Under the pieces are notes generated by a model, which made no database searches, was not told where the DNA came from, and saw only the letters and a program-made list of their open reading frames with translations. A program made the translations under genes and the position numbers. This document shows positions 16,667-25,575 of a stretch of DNA of 64,000 nucleotides, in pieces (positions within the stretch are counted from its first letter, which is position 1; every line of letters starts with the position of its first letter). Source of the stretch: Phreatobacter cathodiphilus. GTDB taxonomy: Bacteria > Pseudomonadota > Alphaproteobacteria > Rhizobiales > Phreatobacteraceae. The stretch spans positions 1,418,001 to 1,482,000 of the forward strand of contig NZ_CP027668.1 of NCBI RefSeq assembly GCF_003008515.1, in the 5' to 3' direction.

Positions 16667-17701
16667 TCAGCGGATGGGCGGCGCGTATTGCAGGCCGCCC
16701 GCGTTCCACAGGCCGTTGAGCCCGCGGGCGATGCCGAGGCGCGAGCCGGTGCCGAGGTTGCGGTCGAAGCTCTCGCCGTAATTGCCGACGTGGCGGACGA
16801 TGCGGACCACCCAGTCCTTGGTCAGACCCAGGGCCTCGCCGCCATTGCCCTCGACGCCGAGCACGCGCCGGATCTCCGGATTGGTCGACTGCAGCATCTG
16901 GTCGAGATTGCCGCGGTTGATGCCGAGCTCCTCGGCGGTGACCATGGCGAAGTGGGTCCACTTGACGATGTCGAACCACTGGTCGTCGCCGTGGCGCACG
17001 ACCGGGCCGAGCGGCTCCTTGGAGATGATGTCCGGCAGGACGAGGTGGTCGTCGGGCTTGGCGAGGCTGAGGCGCTGCGAATAGACGCCCGAGGCGTCGG
17101 TGGTGAAGACGTCGCAGCGGCCCGATTCATAGGCCTTCAGCGTCTCGTCGGCCGTGGCGAACACCACCGGCTCGTAGCGCATGCCGTTGGTGCGGAAATA
17201 GTCGGCGACGTTGAGTTCGGTCGTGGTGCCGGTCTGCACGCAGACCGAGGCACCCGACAGTTCGCGCGCCGTCTTCACGTTGAGCGACTTGCGCACCATG
17301 AAGCCCTGGCCGTCATAGTAGTTCACGCCGGCAAAGTTCAGGCCGAGAGCCGTGTCGCGCTGCAGCGTCCAGGTGGTGACGCGGGACAGGAGATCGACCT
17401 CGCCGGACTGCAGCGCGGTGAAGCGGTCCTTGGCCGAGAGCGGCGAGAAACGCACCTTGTTCGGGTCGTTGAAGATCGCCGCGGCGACGGCGCGGCAAAG
17501 GTCGACGTCGATGCCGGTCCAGGTGCCGGCGCTGTCGGGCTGGGAAAACCCGGCGAGGCTGGGGCTGACGCCGCATTTGACCGCGCCGGCGCTCTGGATG
17601 TTGCGCAGCGTTGCGCCGCCGCTCTGGGCGAGCGCCGTGCCGCCGGCGGTCCCCATGCCGAGAGCCGCGGCGAGCGCGAGGGACGAGACGATCCGTTTCA
17701 T
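16667..17701 (-). CDS. Amino-acid ABC transporter substrate-binding protein (AapJ/BztA type)
   Basis: 344 residues with a signal peptide (SSLALAAALGMGTAGGTALA-Q). It is the long type of polar amino-acid receptor (SBP_bac_3), as in AapJ/BztA: VKCGVSPSLAGFSQPDSAG, GIDVDLCRAVAAAIFND, DLLSRVTTWTLQRD and YYDGQGFMV. Two cysteines near 160 and 205 probably form the usual disulfide. The receptor captures glutamate, glutamine or related amino acids in the periplasm. No permease or ATPase genes flank it, so it must use a transporter encoded elsewhere. Confidence 0.88.
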   Translation of the reverse strand: MKRIVSSLALAAALGMGTAGGTALAQSGGATLRNIQSAGAVKCGVSPSLAGFSQPDSAGTWTGIDVDLCRAVAAAIFNDPNKVRFSPLSAKDRFTALQSGEVDLLSRVTTWTLQRDTALGLNFAGVNYYDGQGFMVRKSLNVKTARELSGASVCVQTGTTTELNVADYFRTNGMRYEPVVFATADETLKAYESGRCDVFTTDASGVYSQRLSLAKPDDHLVLPDIISKEPLGPVVRHGDDQWFDIVKWTHFAMVTAEELGINRGNLDQMLQSTNPEIRRVLGVEGNGGEALGLTKDWVVRIVRHVGNYGESFDRNLGTGSRLGIARGLNGLWNAGGLQYAPPIR

Positions 17702-17836
17702 GGTTGTGGTGCTTTCCGCTCTGGATGTTGTCTGGCTGCGGCGCCCGCCATCCGTACGGACGCCGCTCCTGAGCAGCCTAACAGGGACCCGGCGGAAAGC
17801 GACAGGTCGGGCTCATCCCCGACCCGGAAAGCCAAG

Positions 17837-17859
17837 AAGGCCGGGACGAGCCCGGCCTT
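17837..17859 (-). terminator. Terminator after ilvE
   Basis: Perfect 9-base inverted repeat AAGGCCGGG/CCCGGCCTT around a 5-base loop, 26 bases past the ilvE stop on the minus strand. The T-tract is weak (CTTCTT). Confidence 0.65.
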
Positions 17860-17885
17860 CGCATATCCATGGCGGCGGCAAAGGC

Positions 17886-18773
17886 TCAGGCCGCGGCGGC
17901 CTTCGGCGTCACCTCGACCGTATAGTCGTCCATGATCGTCTTCGACATGTTGCCGGGCGTGTAGCGATAGGGGCCGATCTCGGAGACCGGCGTCACTTCG
18001 GCCGCCGTGCCGGTGATGAAGCACTCGTTGAAGCTCGACAGCTCCTCCGGCATGATCCGCCGCTCCACCACCTCGAAGCCGCGCTTCTTGCACAGGTCGA
18101 TGACCGTGCGGCGGGTGATGCCGTCCAGGAAGCAGTCGGCGATCGGCGTGTGCACCTGGCCGTCCTTGATGAAGAAGACGTTGGCGCCGGTGCATTCGGC
18201 GACGCGGCCCTGCCAGTCGAACATCAGGGCGTCGGCATAGCCCTTCTTCTCCGCCTTGTGCTTGGAGATGGTGCAGATCATGTAGAGGCCCGCCGCCTTC
18301 GACGTCGAGGGGGCCGTGGCCGGGTCGGGACGGCGGAATTCCGCGATGTCGAGGCGGATGCCCTTCATCTTGGTCGCCGGGTCGAAATAGCTGGGCCATT
18401 CCCAGGTGGCGATGGCGAGGTGGATCTTGTTGTGCTGGGCCGAGACGCCCATCATCTCCGAGCCGCGCCAGGCGACCGGGCGCACATAGGCGTCGGTCTG
18501 ACCGTTGGCCTTCAGCGTCGCCATCTTCGCGGCGTCGATCTCGGCCACCGAGAAGGGAATTTCGAAGTCAAGGAGCTCCGCCGACTTGCGCAGGCGGGCC
18601 GAGTGCTCGGTGCACTTGTAGATCGCGCCGCCATAAGCCCGCTCACCCTCGAACACCGCCGAGGCATAGTGCAGGCCGTGGGTGAGCACGTGCACCTGCG
18701 CGTCGCGCCAGGGGACGAGCTTGCCGTCCATCCAGATAAAGCCATCGCGGTCGTGGAACGGGACCAGAGACAT
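17886..18773 (-). CDS. ilvE: Branched-chain amino acid aminotransferase
   Basis: 295 residues. A fold-type IV PLP enzyme that makes or degrades Leu, Ile and Val by transamination with glutamate. The N-terminus is FIWMDGKLVPWRDAQVHVLTH and the active-site region includes ADALMFDWQGRVAECTGANVFF and SFNECFITGTAAEVTPV. The start at 18773 was preferred over an upstream ATG because it is preceded by AGGAGGA at ideal spacing. It is divergent from petP, an arrangement widespread in alphaproteobacteria. Confidence 0.93.
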   Translation of the reverse strand: MSLVPFHDRDGFIWMDGKLVPWRDAQVHVLTHGLHYASAVFEGERAYGGAIYKCTEHSARLRKSAELLDFEIPFSVAEIDAAKMATLKANGQTDAYVRPVAWRGSEMMGVSAQHNKIHLAIATWEWPSYFDPATKMKGIRLDIAEFRRPDPATAPSTSKAAGLYMICTISKHKAEKKGYADALMFDWQGRVAECTGANVFFIKDGQVHTPIADCFLDGITRRTVIDLCKKRGFEVVERRIMPEELSSFNECFITGTAAEVTPVSEIGPYRYTPGNMSKTIMDDYTVEVTPKAAAA

Positions 18774-18954
18774 GTCTTCCTCCTGTACTCTCCGGGCTTC
18801 TCGGGCGTCCACATCGCGTTTTGCGAACTGGGCCGGGTCCGGCTAACCTTGTCATGCGAGAGCCGGCGCTGAGCGACGATTCCCGACGGGGTGAGCAGCC
18901 TTTAGGTACGATCGTTTCGTGAATGCGGGCAGATGAGTAACAATCGGCATCGAA

Positions 18955-18981
18955 TATGTCAACATGGCTGACATAAATGTC
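18955..18981. promoter_or_regulatory. Putative PetP operator overlapping the petP start codon
   Basis: Two overlapping palindromes share a half-site: TATGTCA-N7-TGACATA (18955-18975) and GACAT-AA-ATGTC (18970-18981). The petP start codon (18964) sits between the first two arms, so a bound MarR-type dimer would block initiation. The regulator is inferred from position; no footprint is known to me. Confidence 0.6.
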
Positions 18982-19521
18982 TCGACGGCCCAGCGCCGCA
19001 CCACGTCCGGCACCGCGGCGGCGGGAGCGGAGCCGCCGGGCCGCGATCCCGCATATGAGCTGATCGAGCTGATGTTCTTCGCCTATCGCGATTTCGTCGG
19101 CGATCCCGATCACGTCCTCGAGCGCTACCAGTTCGGCCGCGCCCACCACCGCGTGCTGCATTTCGTCTTCCGCCATCCGGAGATCCGGGTGGCCGACCTC
19201 CTCGACATCCTCAAGATCACCAAGCAGAGCCTGGCGCGGGTGCTGAAGGAGCTGGTCGAGCAGGGCTTCATCCTGCAGAAGGAGGGGCAGGTCGACCGGC
19301 GCCAGCGCCTGCTGGCCGTCACCGACAAGGGCAGGGCGCTCGCCCTCGAACTCGCCAAGCTGCAGACCGAGCGCTTCGCCCGCGCCATCGCCCAGTCCGG
19401 TACCACCCGCGACCAGGCGGTGCGTTTCCTCTATGCCATGATCGATCCCGAGGGCCGTGAGGACGTGACGCGGATGATCACCCAGGCCGATCGCGCCTTG
19501 CAGCGCGGCAAGGAGCGCTGA
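18964..19521 (+). CDS. petP: MarR family regulator, PetP-like
   Basis: 185 residues. A winged helix of the MarR class (RVADLLDILKITKQSLARVLKELVEQGFI, then the wing GQVDRRQRLLAVTDKG). The preceding FAYRDFVGDPDHVLERYQFGRAHHRVLHFV is typical of PetP, first described next to petR in Rhodobacter capsulatus, where the pair affects cytochrome bc1 expression. It overlaps a palindromic site at its own start codon and has no good ribosome-binding site, which suggests autoregulation and possibly a leaderless transcript. The response regulator petR follows 4 bases later. Confidence 0.85.
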   Translation: MADINVSTAQRRTTSGTAAAGAEPPGRDPAYELIELMFFAYRDFVGDPDHVLERYQFGRAHHRVLHFVFRHPEIRVADLLDILKITKQSLARVLKELVEQGFILQKEGQVDRRQRLLAVTDKGRALALELAKLQTERFARAIAQSGTTRDQAVRFLYAMIDPEGREDVTRMITQADRALQRGKER

Positions 19522-19525
19522 CGCG

Positions 19526-20248
19526 ATGTCGACGTCGCTGAAACCACCGGCCGACGACGCGCCGCACCTGCTCATCGTCGACGACGACCGGGTCATCCGC
19601 CAGACGCTCGCCCGCTACCTCACCAACAACGGCTACCGCATCACCACCGCCGGCCAGGCCGCCGCCGCCCGCAAGAAGCTCGACGGCCTGACCTTCGACC
19701 TCCTGATCCTCGACGTGATGATGCCGGGGGAGACGGGGTTCGAACTCGCCCGCGCGATCCGCGAGGGCACCGCCGGACCGGCCCGCGCCATCCCCATCCT
19801 CATGCTGACGGCACGCGCCGATCTCTCCGACCGCCTGACGGGTCTGGAGATCGGCGCCGACGATTATCTGCCGAAGCCCTTCGAACCGCGCGAACTGCTG
19901 CTGCGCATCGGCGGCATCCTGCGGCGCGCGATGCCCTCGCCGCAGCCCGTGGTGGAGGCCGTCAAGTTCGGCGACTTCCATTTCCACATCAGCCGGCTGG
20001 AGCTGAAGAAGGGCGATGAGGTCGTCCGCCTGACCGATCGTGAGAAGGACATGCTGCGCGTCCTCGCGGTGAAGCCCGGCGAGACCGTGCCGCGCTACGA
20101 TCTTGCAGCCCCGGGCGGCGACATCAACGAGCGTACCGTCGACGTGCAGGTGAACCGCCTGCGCCGCAAGATCGAGGTCGATCCGGCCAATCCGCTGCAC
20201 CTGCAGACCGTTCGCGGCATCGGCTACCGGCTCATCGCGACGCCCTGA
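19526..20248 (+). CDS. petR: OmpR-family response regulator, PetR-like
   Basis: 240 residues: receiver domain with acidic pocket VDDD (19-21), phosphoacceptor Asp63 in LLILDVMMPGETG, Thr in LMLTAR and Lys in LPKPFEPRELLLRI; then a winged-helix OmpR/PhoB DNA-binding domain ending VRGIGYRLIATP. It follows petP by 4 bases, the petP-petR order. No sensor kinase gene is adjacent, as in the known petPR locus, so the phosphodonor is unknown. Confidence 0.92.
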   Translation: MSTSLKPPADDAPHLLIVDDDRVIRQTLARYLTNNGYRITTAGQAAAARKKLDGLTFDLLILDVMMPGETGFELARAIREGTAGPARAIPILMLTARADLSDRLTGLEIGADDYLPKPFEPRELLLRIGGILRRAMPSPQPVVEAVKFGDFHFHISRLELKKGDEVVRLTDREKDMLRVLAVKPGETVPRYDLAAPGGDINERTVDVQVNRLRRKIEVDPANPLHLQTVRGIGYRLIATP

Positions 20249-20340
20249 TTGCGCTGCTGAAACAGTCGTCCCGGCCAGCGCGGGCGCGTTGAAACACGGC
20301 CGTGACGGATTACCCTCAACCTGCATGGGGGGAAATCGGG

Positions 20341-21780
20341 ATGAGTATGGATCAGGACGGCTGGAGCGCGGGACCCGCGGAGGCCGGCGACGTCACCACG
20401 GAACATGTCGGCTTTCTCGAGAGGTTGTGGCAGTCGATCACCGGCATCCTCATCGGCCTCGCCCTGGTCGCCGCCACGGTCTGGGGCATCTTCTGGAACG
20501 AGGGCCGCGCCATCGGCACGACGCGGGCGCTCAACGAGGGGGCGGGCGTCACCGTCACGGTGCCGCCGACCCGCGTCGATCCCGCCAATGAGGGCAAGCT
20601 CGTCCACGTGTCCGGCGACCTGCGATCCGGCGGCCGGCTGACCGACGCCGACTTCCAGATCTCGACCGACGCCGTGCGCCTCGTCCGCAAGGTCGAGATG
20701 TATCAGTGGAAGGAAGAGCAACGCACCGAGACGCGTAGCAATGCCGGCGGCTCGCAAACCCGCACCACCACCTATGAATATACCCGCGTCTGGTCCGATC
20801 GGCCGATCGATTCCAGCCGCTTCCGCCGCCGTGACGGCCACGAGAACCCGGCCATGCCGGTCACCGGCCGCAGCCAGACCGCACCCAACGCCACCATCGG
20901 CGCCTTCCGCGCCGACAGCCGCGTCGTCGGCCTGTTCGGCGGCTCGGCGGAGCGCCGCCTCGAGGTGACCGACGCGCAGCTTCGCGCCTTCCAGTCCCGC
21001 TTCGGCTCCCAGGCCCGCCTCGCCGACGGCAACGTCTATGTCGGCTACGACGCCGGGACCCCCGCCGTTGGCGACATCCGCATCTCCTACACGGTGCTTC
21101 CCGAGGGGCCGGTGACCGTGGTGGCGAAGCAGGTCGGGCCCGGCTTCGGTCCCTACCAGGCCTCCAACGGCCGTGACGTCTTCCTCGGCGAGACCGGCAC
21201 CAAGGCCGCCCAGGAGCTCTATGCCCATGCCCACGAGTCGAACCGCATCCTCACCTGGGTGCTGCGGCTGGTGGCGCTGATCGTCATGTGGATCGGCTTC
21301 AACCTGGTTCTGCGGCCCTTCGTCGTGCTCGCCGACGTCATCCCGCTGTTCGGCTCGGCCATGGCCGCGGGTGCCGGCATCGTCGCCCTGGCACTGACCC
21401 TCGTCGTCGCCCTGCCGGCCTTCGCCATCGCCTGGTTCTGGCACCGCCCGGTCATGTCGATCGTGCTGATCGCGGCTGGCGTCGCCGGCGCCTATGGCCT
21501 CAAGGTCCTCGGCGAGCGCCGCCGTGCCGCTGCCCCGCCCGTGGGTGGCCAGGTGGTCGGTTCTCCCGTGGGCGTGAGCCCGATGTCCGCCGCGACCGCG
21601 GCGGGCTGGCCGGCCGAGGCCCCGCCCGCCGGCTATCCCGCCCAGGCCGCCTATCCTCCGCAGGCCGGCTATCCTCCGCAGCCCGGCCATTCCCCGCAGG
21701 GCTGGCCGCAGCCGGCGCCGCAGCAGCCGGGCGGCTTCCTCAACGTGCCGCCGGGCCTGAGGCCGGGGCAGGGCGGCTGA
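20341..21780 (+). CDS. TMEM43-like membrane protein
   Basis: 479 residues. One membrane helix near residues 28-48 (GILIGLALVAATVWGIFWNEGRA) is followed by a large extracytoplasmic domain containing DADFQIST, LVRKVEMYQWKEE and YEYTRVWSDRPIDSS, the signature of the TMEM43/LUMA family. Three more helices lie around residues 302-395, and the end is a Pro/Gln/Tyr-rich tail with AAYPPQAGYPPQ repeats. ATG 20341 was chosen over an upstream GTG (20302). The bacterial function is unknown. Confidence 0.85.
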   Translation: MSMDQDGWSAGPAEAGDVTTEHVGFLERLWQSITGILIGLALVAATVWGIFWNEGRAIGTTRALNEGAGVTVTVPPTRVDPANEGKLVHVSGDLRSGGRLTDADFQISTDAVRLVRKVEMYQWKEEQRTETRSNAGGSQTRTTTYEYTRVWSDRPIDSSRFRRRDGHENPAMPVTGRSQTAPNATIGAFRADSRVVGLFGGSAERRLEVTDAQLRAFQSRFGSQARLADGNVYVGYDAGTPAVGDIRISYTVLPEGPVTVVAKQVGPGFGPYQASNGRDVFLGETGTKAAQELYAHAHESNRILTWVLRLVALIVMWIGFNLVLRPFVVLADVIPLFGSAMAAGAGIVALALTLVVALPAFAIAWFWHRPVMSIVLIAAGVAGAYGLKVLGERRRAAAPPVGGQVVGSPVGVSPMSAATAAGWPAEAPPAGYPAQAAYPPQAGYPPQPGHSPQGWPQPAPQQPGGFLNVPPGLRPGQGG

Positions 21781-21800
21781 ACCACCCCTTCCGAAACGTC

Positions 21801-21835
21801 GAACGCCCGGTCCTTGCGGCCGGGCGTTCTCGTGT
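21801..21835. terminator. Terminator between the TMEM43-like gene and qor-like gene
   Basis: Perfect 10-base arms GAACGCCCGG (21801-21810) and CCGGGCGTTC (21820-21829) with a 9-base loop, between convergent genes. The T-tract is weak on the plus strand. Confidence 0.65.
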
Positions 21836-21852
21836 CGCTGTGGCGGGGAGGA

Positions 21853-22827
21853 TCAGGGGATCAGGATGATCGAGCCCGTCGTCTTGCGCCCCGCGAGGTC
21901 CTTGTGCGCCTTCGCCGCGTCCTTCAGCGCATATTCCTGCGGCTTCTGGATGGTCACCGTGCCGTTCTTCACCACCTCGAACACGTCCTTGGCATTGGCC
22001 AGCAGGTCCTTGCGGGTGGCGATGTAGTGGTAGAGGCCCGGCCGGGTCAGCGTCGCCGACTTCGCCGCCAGCACGGCGGGAGAGATCGGGTCGGGTACGC
22101 CGGAGGCGGTGCCGAACAGCACGAGATGACCGCGCACGGCGAGGCATTCGAGGGACTTCAGGAACGTGTCCTTGCCGACGCCGTCATAGACGACCTGCAC
22201 GCCCTTGCCGCCGGTGATCTCCATGACGCGGGCGACGAAGTCCTCCTCGGTATAGATGATCGGGAACTTGCAGCCGTTCTTCTTCGCCAGCGCCGCCTTC
22301 TCCGCGCTCGACGTGGTGCCGATGACGTTGGCGCCCAGCGCCTTGGCCCACTGGCAGAGCCACAGGCCCATACCGCCCGCCGCGGCGTGGACGAGGATCG
22401 TGTCGCCCTTCTTGACGACGTGGGTCTCCTTGAGGAGATAGCGCGCCGTCATGCCCTGAAGCATGATCGCCGCGGCCACCTTGTCGTCGACGGCCTTGGG
22501 CAGCTTGACGAGCTGGGCGGCGGGGATCAGCCGCTTTTCCGCATAGGCTCCGGGCGGGCCGCCCGCATAGGCGACGCGGTCGCCGAACGCGACCTCGGTG
22601 ACGCCGGGGCCGATGGCCTCCACCACGCCGGCCGCCTCCATGCCGATCCCGTGCGGCAGCGAGGGAAACTTGTAGAGCCCGCTGCGGTAGTACACGTCGA
22701 TGAAGTTCACGCCGATGGCGGTCTGCCGGATATAGGCCTCGCCCGGCCCCGGCGGCTTCACCTGAACGTCCTCGTAGACCATCGCATCCGGTCCGCCGGT
22801 CTTGTGGATGCGGATCGCCTTCACCAT
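21853..22827 (-). CDS. NADPH:quinone oxidoreductase (zeta-crystallin-like)
   Basis: 324 residues, medium-chain dehydrogenase/reductase of the quinone oxidoreductase class: N-terminal IRIHKTGGPDAMVYEDV, GVNFIDVYYRSGLY, and the nucleotide-binding VHAAAGGMGLWLCQWAKALG. The zinc-ligand cysteines of alcohol dehydrogenases are absent, as expected for this class. It reduces quinones or alkenals by NADPH. The start at 22827 (MVKAIRIHK) excludes an unlikely upstream extension. It is divergent from the GH10 gene. Confidence 0.9.
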   Translation of the reverse strand: MVKAIRIHKTGGPDAMVYEDVQVKPPGPGEAYIRQTAIGVNFIDVYYRSGLYKFPSLPHGIGMEAAGVVEAIGPGVTEVAFGDRVAYAGGPPGAYAEKRLIPAAQLVKLPKAVDDKVAAAIMLQGMTARYLLKETHVVKKGDTILVHAAAGGMGLWLCQWAKALGANVIGTTSSAEKAALAKKNGCKFPIIYTEEDFVARVMEITGGKGVQVVYDGVGKDTFLKSLECLAVRGHLVLFGTASGVPDPISPAVLAAKSATLTRPGLYHYIATRKDLLANAKDVFEVVKNGTVTIQKPQEYALKDAAKAHKDLAGRKTTGSIILIP

Positions 22828-23007
22828 GTCGCCAGTCCCTTCATCGTGCCGGATCCGCTCTCGCCGACCCGCGCCGTCCAACGCGCCATCACCGTGTTAC
22901 GATCGGTTGTAGAGACTTCCAAGCCCTTCCGTCACCTGCCAGCCTTGCCGGCGAACATTTCGCCCGGGCGCGGAACGGGTCTTGCGAGGGCGGGGCAAGG
23001 AGCCGCC

Positions 23008-24105
23008 ATGCTGTCCCGTCGCGATACGATCCTTTCATCCCTGAAGGCCGCCGCCGCGTTCGGCGTCGCCGCCACGTCCCCCTTGGGGACTCTGCTGGCC
23101 GGACCCGCCGCCGCCGATGAGGCGTCGCCGCTGGCGGGGCTGCGCTACGGCGCCGCCGTGCGCGACGTGCCGCTGGCCGTCGAGCCGGAGTTCCGGGCCG
23201 CGATCGCCCGCCATTGCCGGCAGATCGTCGGCGAGGGCGGCCTCAAATGGTACGACATCCGGCCGACGCGCGAGCAGTTCGTCTTCGACGCGCCGGACAA
23301 GCACATGGCCTTCGCCACCGCCAACGGCATGACCCTGCGCGGCCACACGCTCGTCTGGTACGGCGCCATGCCCGACTGGACCAAGGCCATTGCCTCCGCT
23401 TCGGACGCCGAGAGGCTGCTGGTCGGCCATATCGAGACGGTGATGGGCCGCTATCGCGGCCGCATCAAGAGCTGGGACGTCATCAACGAGGCGATCCCCG
23501 ACGACCCGACGAGCCGGTCCGACATCCGCCCCTCGATCTGGCAGCAGCGCCTGGGCGAGGCCCATTTCGCGCTCGCCCTGCGCACCGCGGCGCGCGTCGA
23601 CCCCGAAGCGCAGCTCGTCATCAACGAATACGACATCGAATTCGTCGGCGACCGCTACCGCCGCCGCCGCGAGGCCCTCCTGCGCCTCATCCGCGACCTC
23701 AAGCTGCGCAACGTGCCGCTGCACGGCGTCGGCCTGCAGGGCCACCTGCGCGGTGACCTCGCCATCGACCGCGAGGGCGTCGCCGCCTTCACAGCGGAAT
23801 GCCGCGCCATGGGCCTCGCCGTGCTCGTCACCGAGCTGGACGTCATCGACGACAAGCTGCCCGGCCCCCCGGAGGTGCGCGACATCCTCGTCGCCGCGAA
23901 GGCCTACGAGTTCCTCGACGCGGTCCGCGCCGGGTCGCCCATCGATTCCATCCTCACCTGGGGCATCACCGACAGGCACACCTGGGTGCCGACCTACTTC
24001 AAGCGCACCGACGGCCTGCCCAACCGGCCACTGCCGTTCGACGCCGCCTACCGGGTGAAGCCGCTGGCGCGTGTCATCGCGCATGTCCTGCGGGACCGCC
24101 GCTGA
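23008..24105 (+). CDS. Exported GH10 glycanase (endo-1,4-beta-xylanase family)
   Basis: 365 residues. An N-terminal twin-arginine-like signal (LSRRDTILSSLKAAAAFGV) ends near residue 37. The GH10 barrel has RGHTLVW (111-117), acid/base Glu161 in WDVINEAIPDD and nucleophile Glu276 in VTELDVID. GH10 enzymes cut beta-1,4-xylan and related glycans. Here the stop codon overlaps the flippase start (TGATG), so it is translationally tied to exopolysaccharide export; trimming or clearing of the strain's own EPS is more likely than plant xylan use, but this is inference. No carbohydrate-binding module is present. Confidence 0.9.
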   Translation: MLSRRDTILSSLKAAAAFGVAATSPLGTLLAGPAAADEASPLAGLRYGAAVRDVPLAVEPEFRAAIARHCRQIVGEGGLKWYDIRPTREQFVFDAPDKHMAFATANGMTLRGHTLVWYGAMPDWTKAIASASDAERLLVGHIETVMGRYRGRIKSWDVINEAIPDDPTSRSDIRPSIWQQRLGEAHFALALRTAARVDPEAQLVINEYDIEFVGDRYRRRREALLRLIRDLKLRNVPLHGVGLQGHLRGDLAIDREGVAAFTAECRAMGLAVLVTELDVIDDKLPGPPEVRDILVAAKAYEFLDAVRAGSPIDSILTWGITDRHTWVPTYFKRTDGLPNRPLPFDAAYRVKPLARVIAHVLRDRR

Positions 24106-25532
24106 TGCTCATCCGGCAGACCTCCACCTACATGGTCGCACACGGCACCTCCTCGGCGCTGGGCTTCCTGTCGGTGATCCTGTTCACCCGGATGCTGACG
24201 CCGGCCGAGTACGGCGTCTACGTCGTCGCGCTCTCGGTCGCCGGCATCGTCTCGGCCCTGCTCTTCACCTGGGTGCGCCTCTCCGTGCTGCGCTTCGAAT
24301 CGGAGGGCGAGGCGACGGACATCCGCCTGACGGCGCTCGCCGCCTATGCCGTGTCGGCGGCGACACTGCCCATCGCCCTCGGCATCACGGTCTGGGCGCT
24401 CGCCGTGCCGCTCGACAAGGCCCTGGCCGCGCTGGTGCTGGCCGCGGCGCTCGGCCTGTTCGAACTCGGCCAGGAAATCCTCCGGGCGCGCCTCGACTCG
24501 ACCTCCTACATGCGCGCCACCGTGGTCCGCGCCTTCGCCGCCATCGGCATCTCCTTCGCCCTCGTCCAGGCGGGCTGGGGCGGCTTCGGCCTCGTCGCCG
24601 GTGTCGCCGGTGCCTATGTCATCGCCGCGCTCGCCTTCTCCCCGGCCGTCTGGAAGGGCCCGCGAAAGCCCTTCGACGCCGTCACCTTCCGCACCATGCT
24701 GGGCTTCGGCATACCCATGGCCATGTCGGGCGGCGTCTTCGCCCTCCACGCCGCCCTCGACCGCCTCCTCGTCGCCGCACTCCTCGGGGATGCGGCGGCC
24801 GGCGTCTATGGCGCGGCGGCAGACCTCGTGCGCCAGATCATCCTCTTTCCCGCCCTGTCGGTCGCCTCCGCCGTCGTGCCGCTCGCCATCCGCGCCCTCG
24901 CCGAAGAAGGTCCGGCCGCCGCGGACATCCATCTCACCCGCAGCGGCGAGCTTCTCCTCGCCGTCGTCATGCCGGCGGTCGTCGGGCTGGCGATCGTCGC
25001 GCCGCATTTCGCCGCGCTGATCCTCGGTCCCGAATTCCGCGACATCGCGGCCGTCCTCATCCCCATCCTGGTCTTCGCCTGGCTGTTCCAGACCATCTCG
25101 CAGCAATTCGTCCAGATCAGCTTCCACCTCGCCAAGAAGCCCTCGCTGATGGTCGCCCACGGCACCGCCATCCTCGTCGCCAACGTGGTCGGCATGGCCG
25201 TCCTGGTGCCGGCCTTCGGGCTCAAGGGAGCGGCCTGGTCGCTGGTCCTGGCGGAGGCCGTGGGCGTCGCCGCCGGCTACGCCCTGTCGCGCCGCGCCCA
25301 TCCGCTGCCCTTCGCCTGGCGCCCCGTGATCCGGGTCGTGGCGGCCGTGCTCGTCATGGCGGCGCCGACCGTCGTCATCGCCCGGGCCGGCGCCACCGGC
25401 GACCTCGCCGTCTTCGCCACGGCCGTGGTCACCGGCGTCGTGACCTATGCCGCGGCGGCGCTCGCCCTCGACGTCGCAGGCGTGCGGTCGGCGATGATGC
25501 ATCGGATCGGCTGGAGCAGCGGCCGGGCCTGA
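24105..25532 (+). CDS. Oligosaccharide flippase (Wzx/MATE-like)
   Basis: 475 residues, about 12-14 hydrophobic helices, with the family start SSALGFLSVILFTRMLTPAEYGVYVVALSV. Wzx-type proteins flip undecaprenyl-linked repeat units across the inner membrane for polymerisation. The ATG at 24105 shares a base with the GH10 stop (TGATG). The downstream glycosyltransferase gene is convergent. Together with the polymerase/ligase at 31.3-32.6 kb and Wzz-like protein it defines a Wzx/Wzy-type pathway. Confidence 0.88.
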   Translation: MLIRQTSTYMVAHGTSSALGFLSVILFTRMLTPAEYGVYVVALSVAGIVSALLFTWVRLSVLRFESEGEATDIRLTALAAYAVSAATLPIALGITVWALAVPLDKALAALVLAAALGLFELGQEILRARLDSTSYMRATVVRAFAAIGISFALVQAGWGGFGLVAGVAGAYVIAALAFSPAVWKGPRKPFDAVTFRTMLGFGIPMAMSGGVFALHAALDRLLVAALLGDAAAGVYGAAADLVRQIILFPALSVASAVVPLAIRALAEEGPAAADIHLTRSGELLLAVVMPAVVGLAIVAPHFAALILGPEFRDIAAVLIPILVFAWLFQTISQQFVQISFHLAKKPSLMVAHGTAILVANVVGMAVLVPAFGLKGAAWSLVLAEAVGVAAGYALSRRAHPLPFAWRPVIRVVAAVLVMAAPTVVIARAGATGDLAVFATAVVTGVVTYAAAALALDVAGVRSAMMHRIGWSSGRA

Positions 25533-25575
25533 GCCGCGGGAACGGGAGAAGCGCCGGCGCGGCCGGTCCTCCGCC

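Noticed and set aside
21814-23007. Upstream extension of the GH10 frame across the quinone oxidoreductase gene
   Set aside because: The extension is the antisense of the oxidoreductase; the signal peptide begins at 23008.
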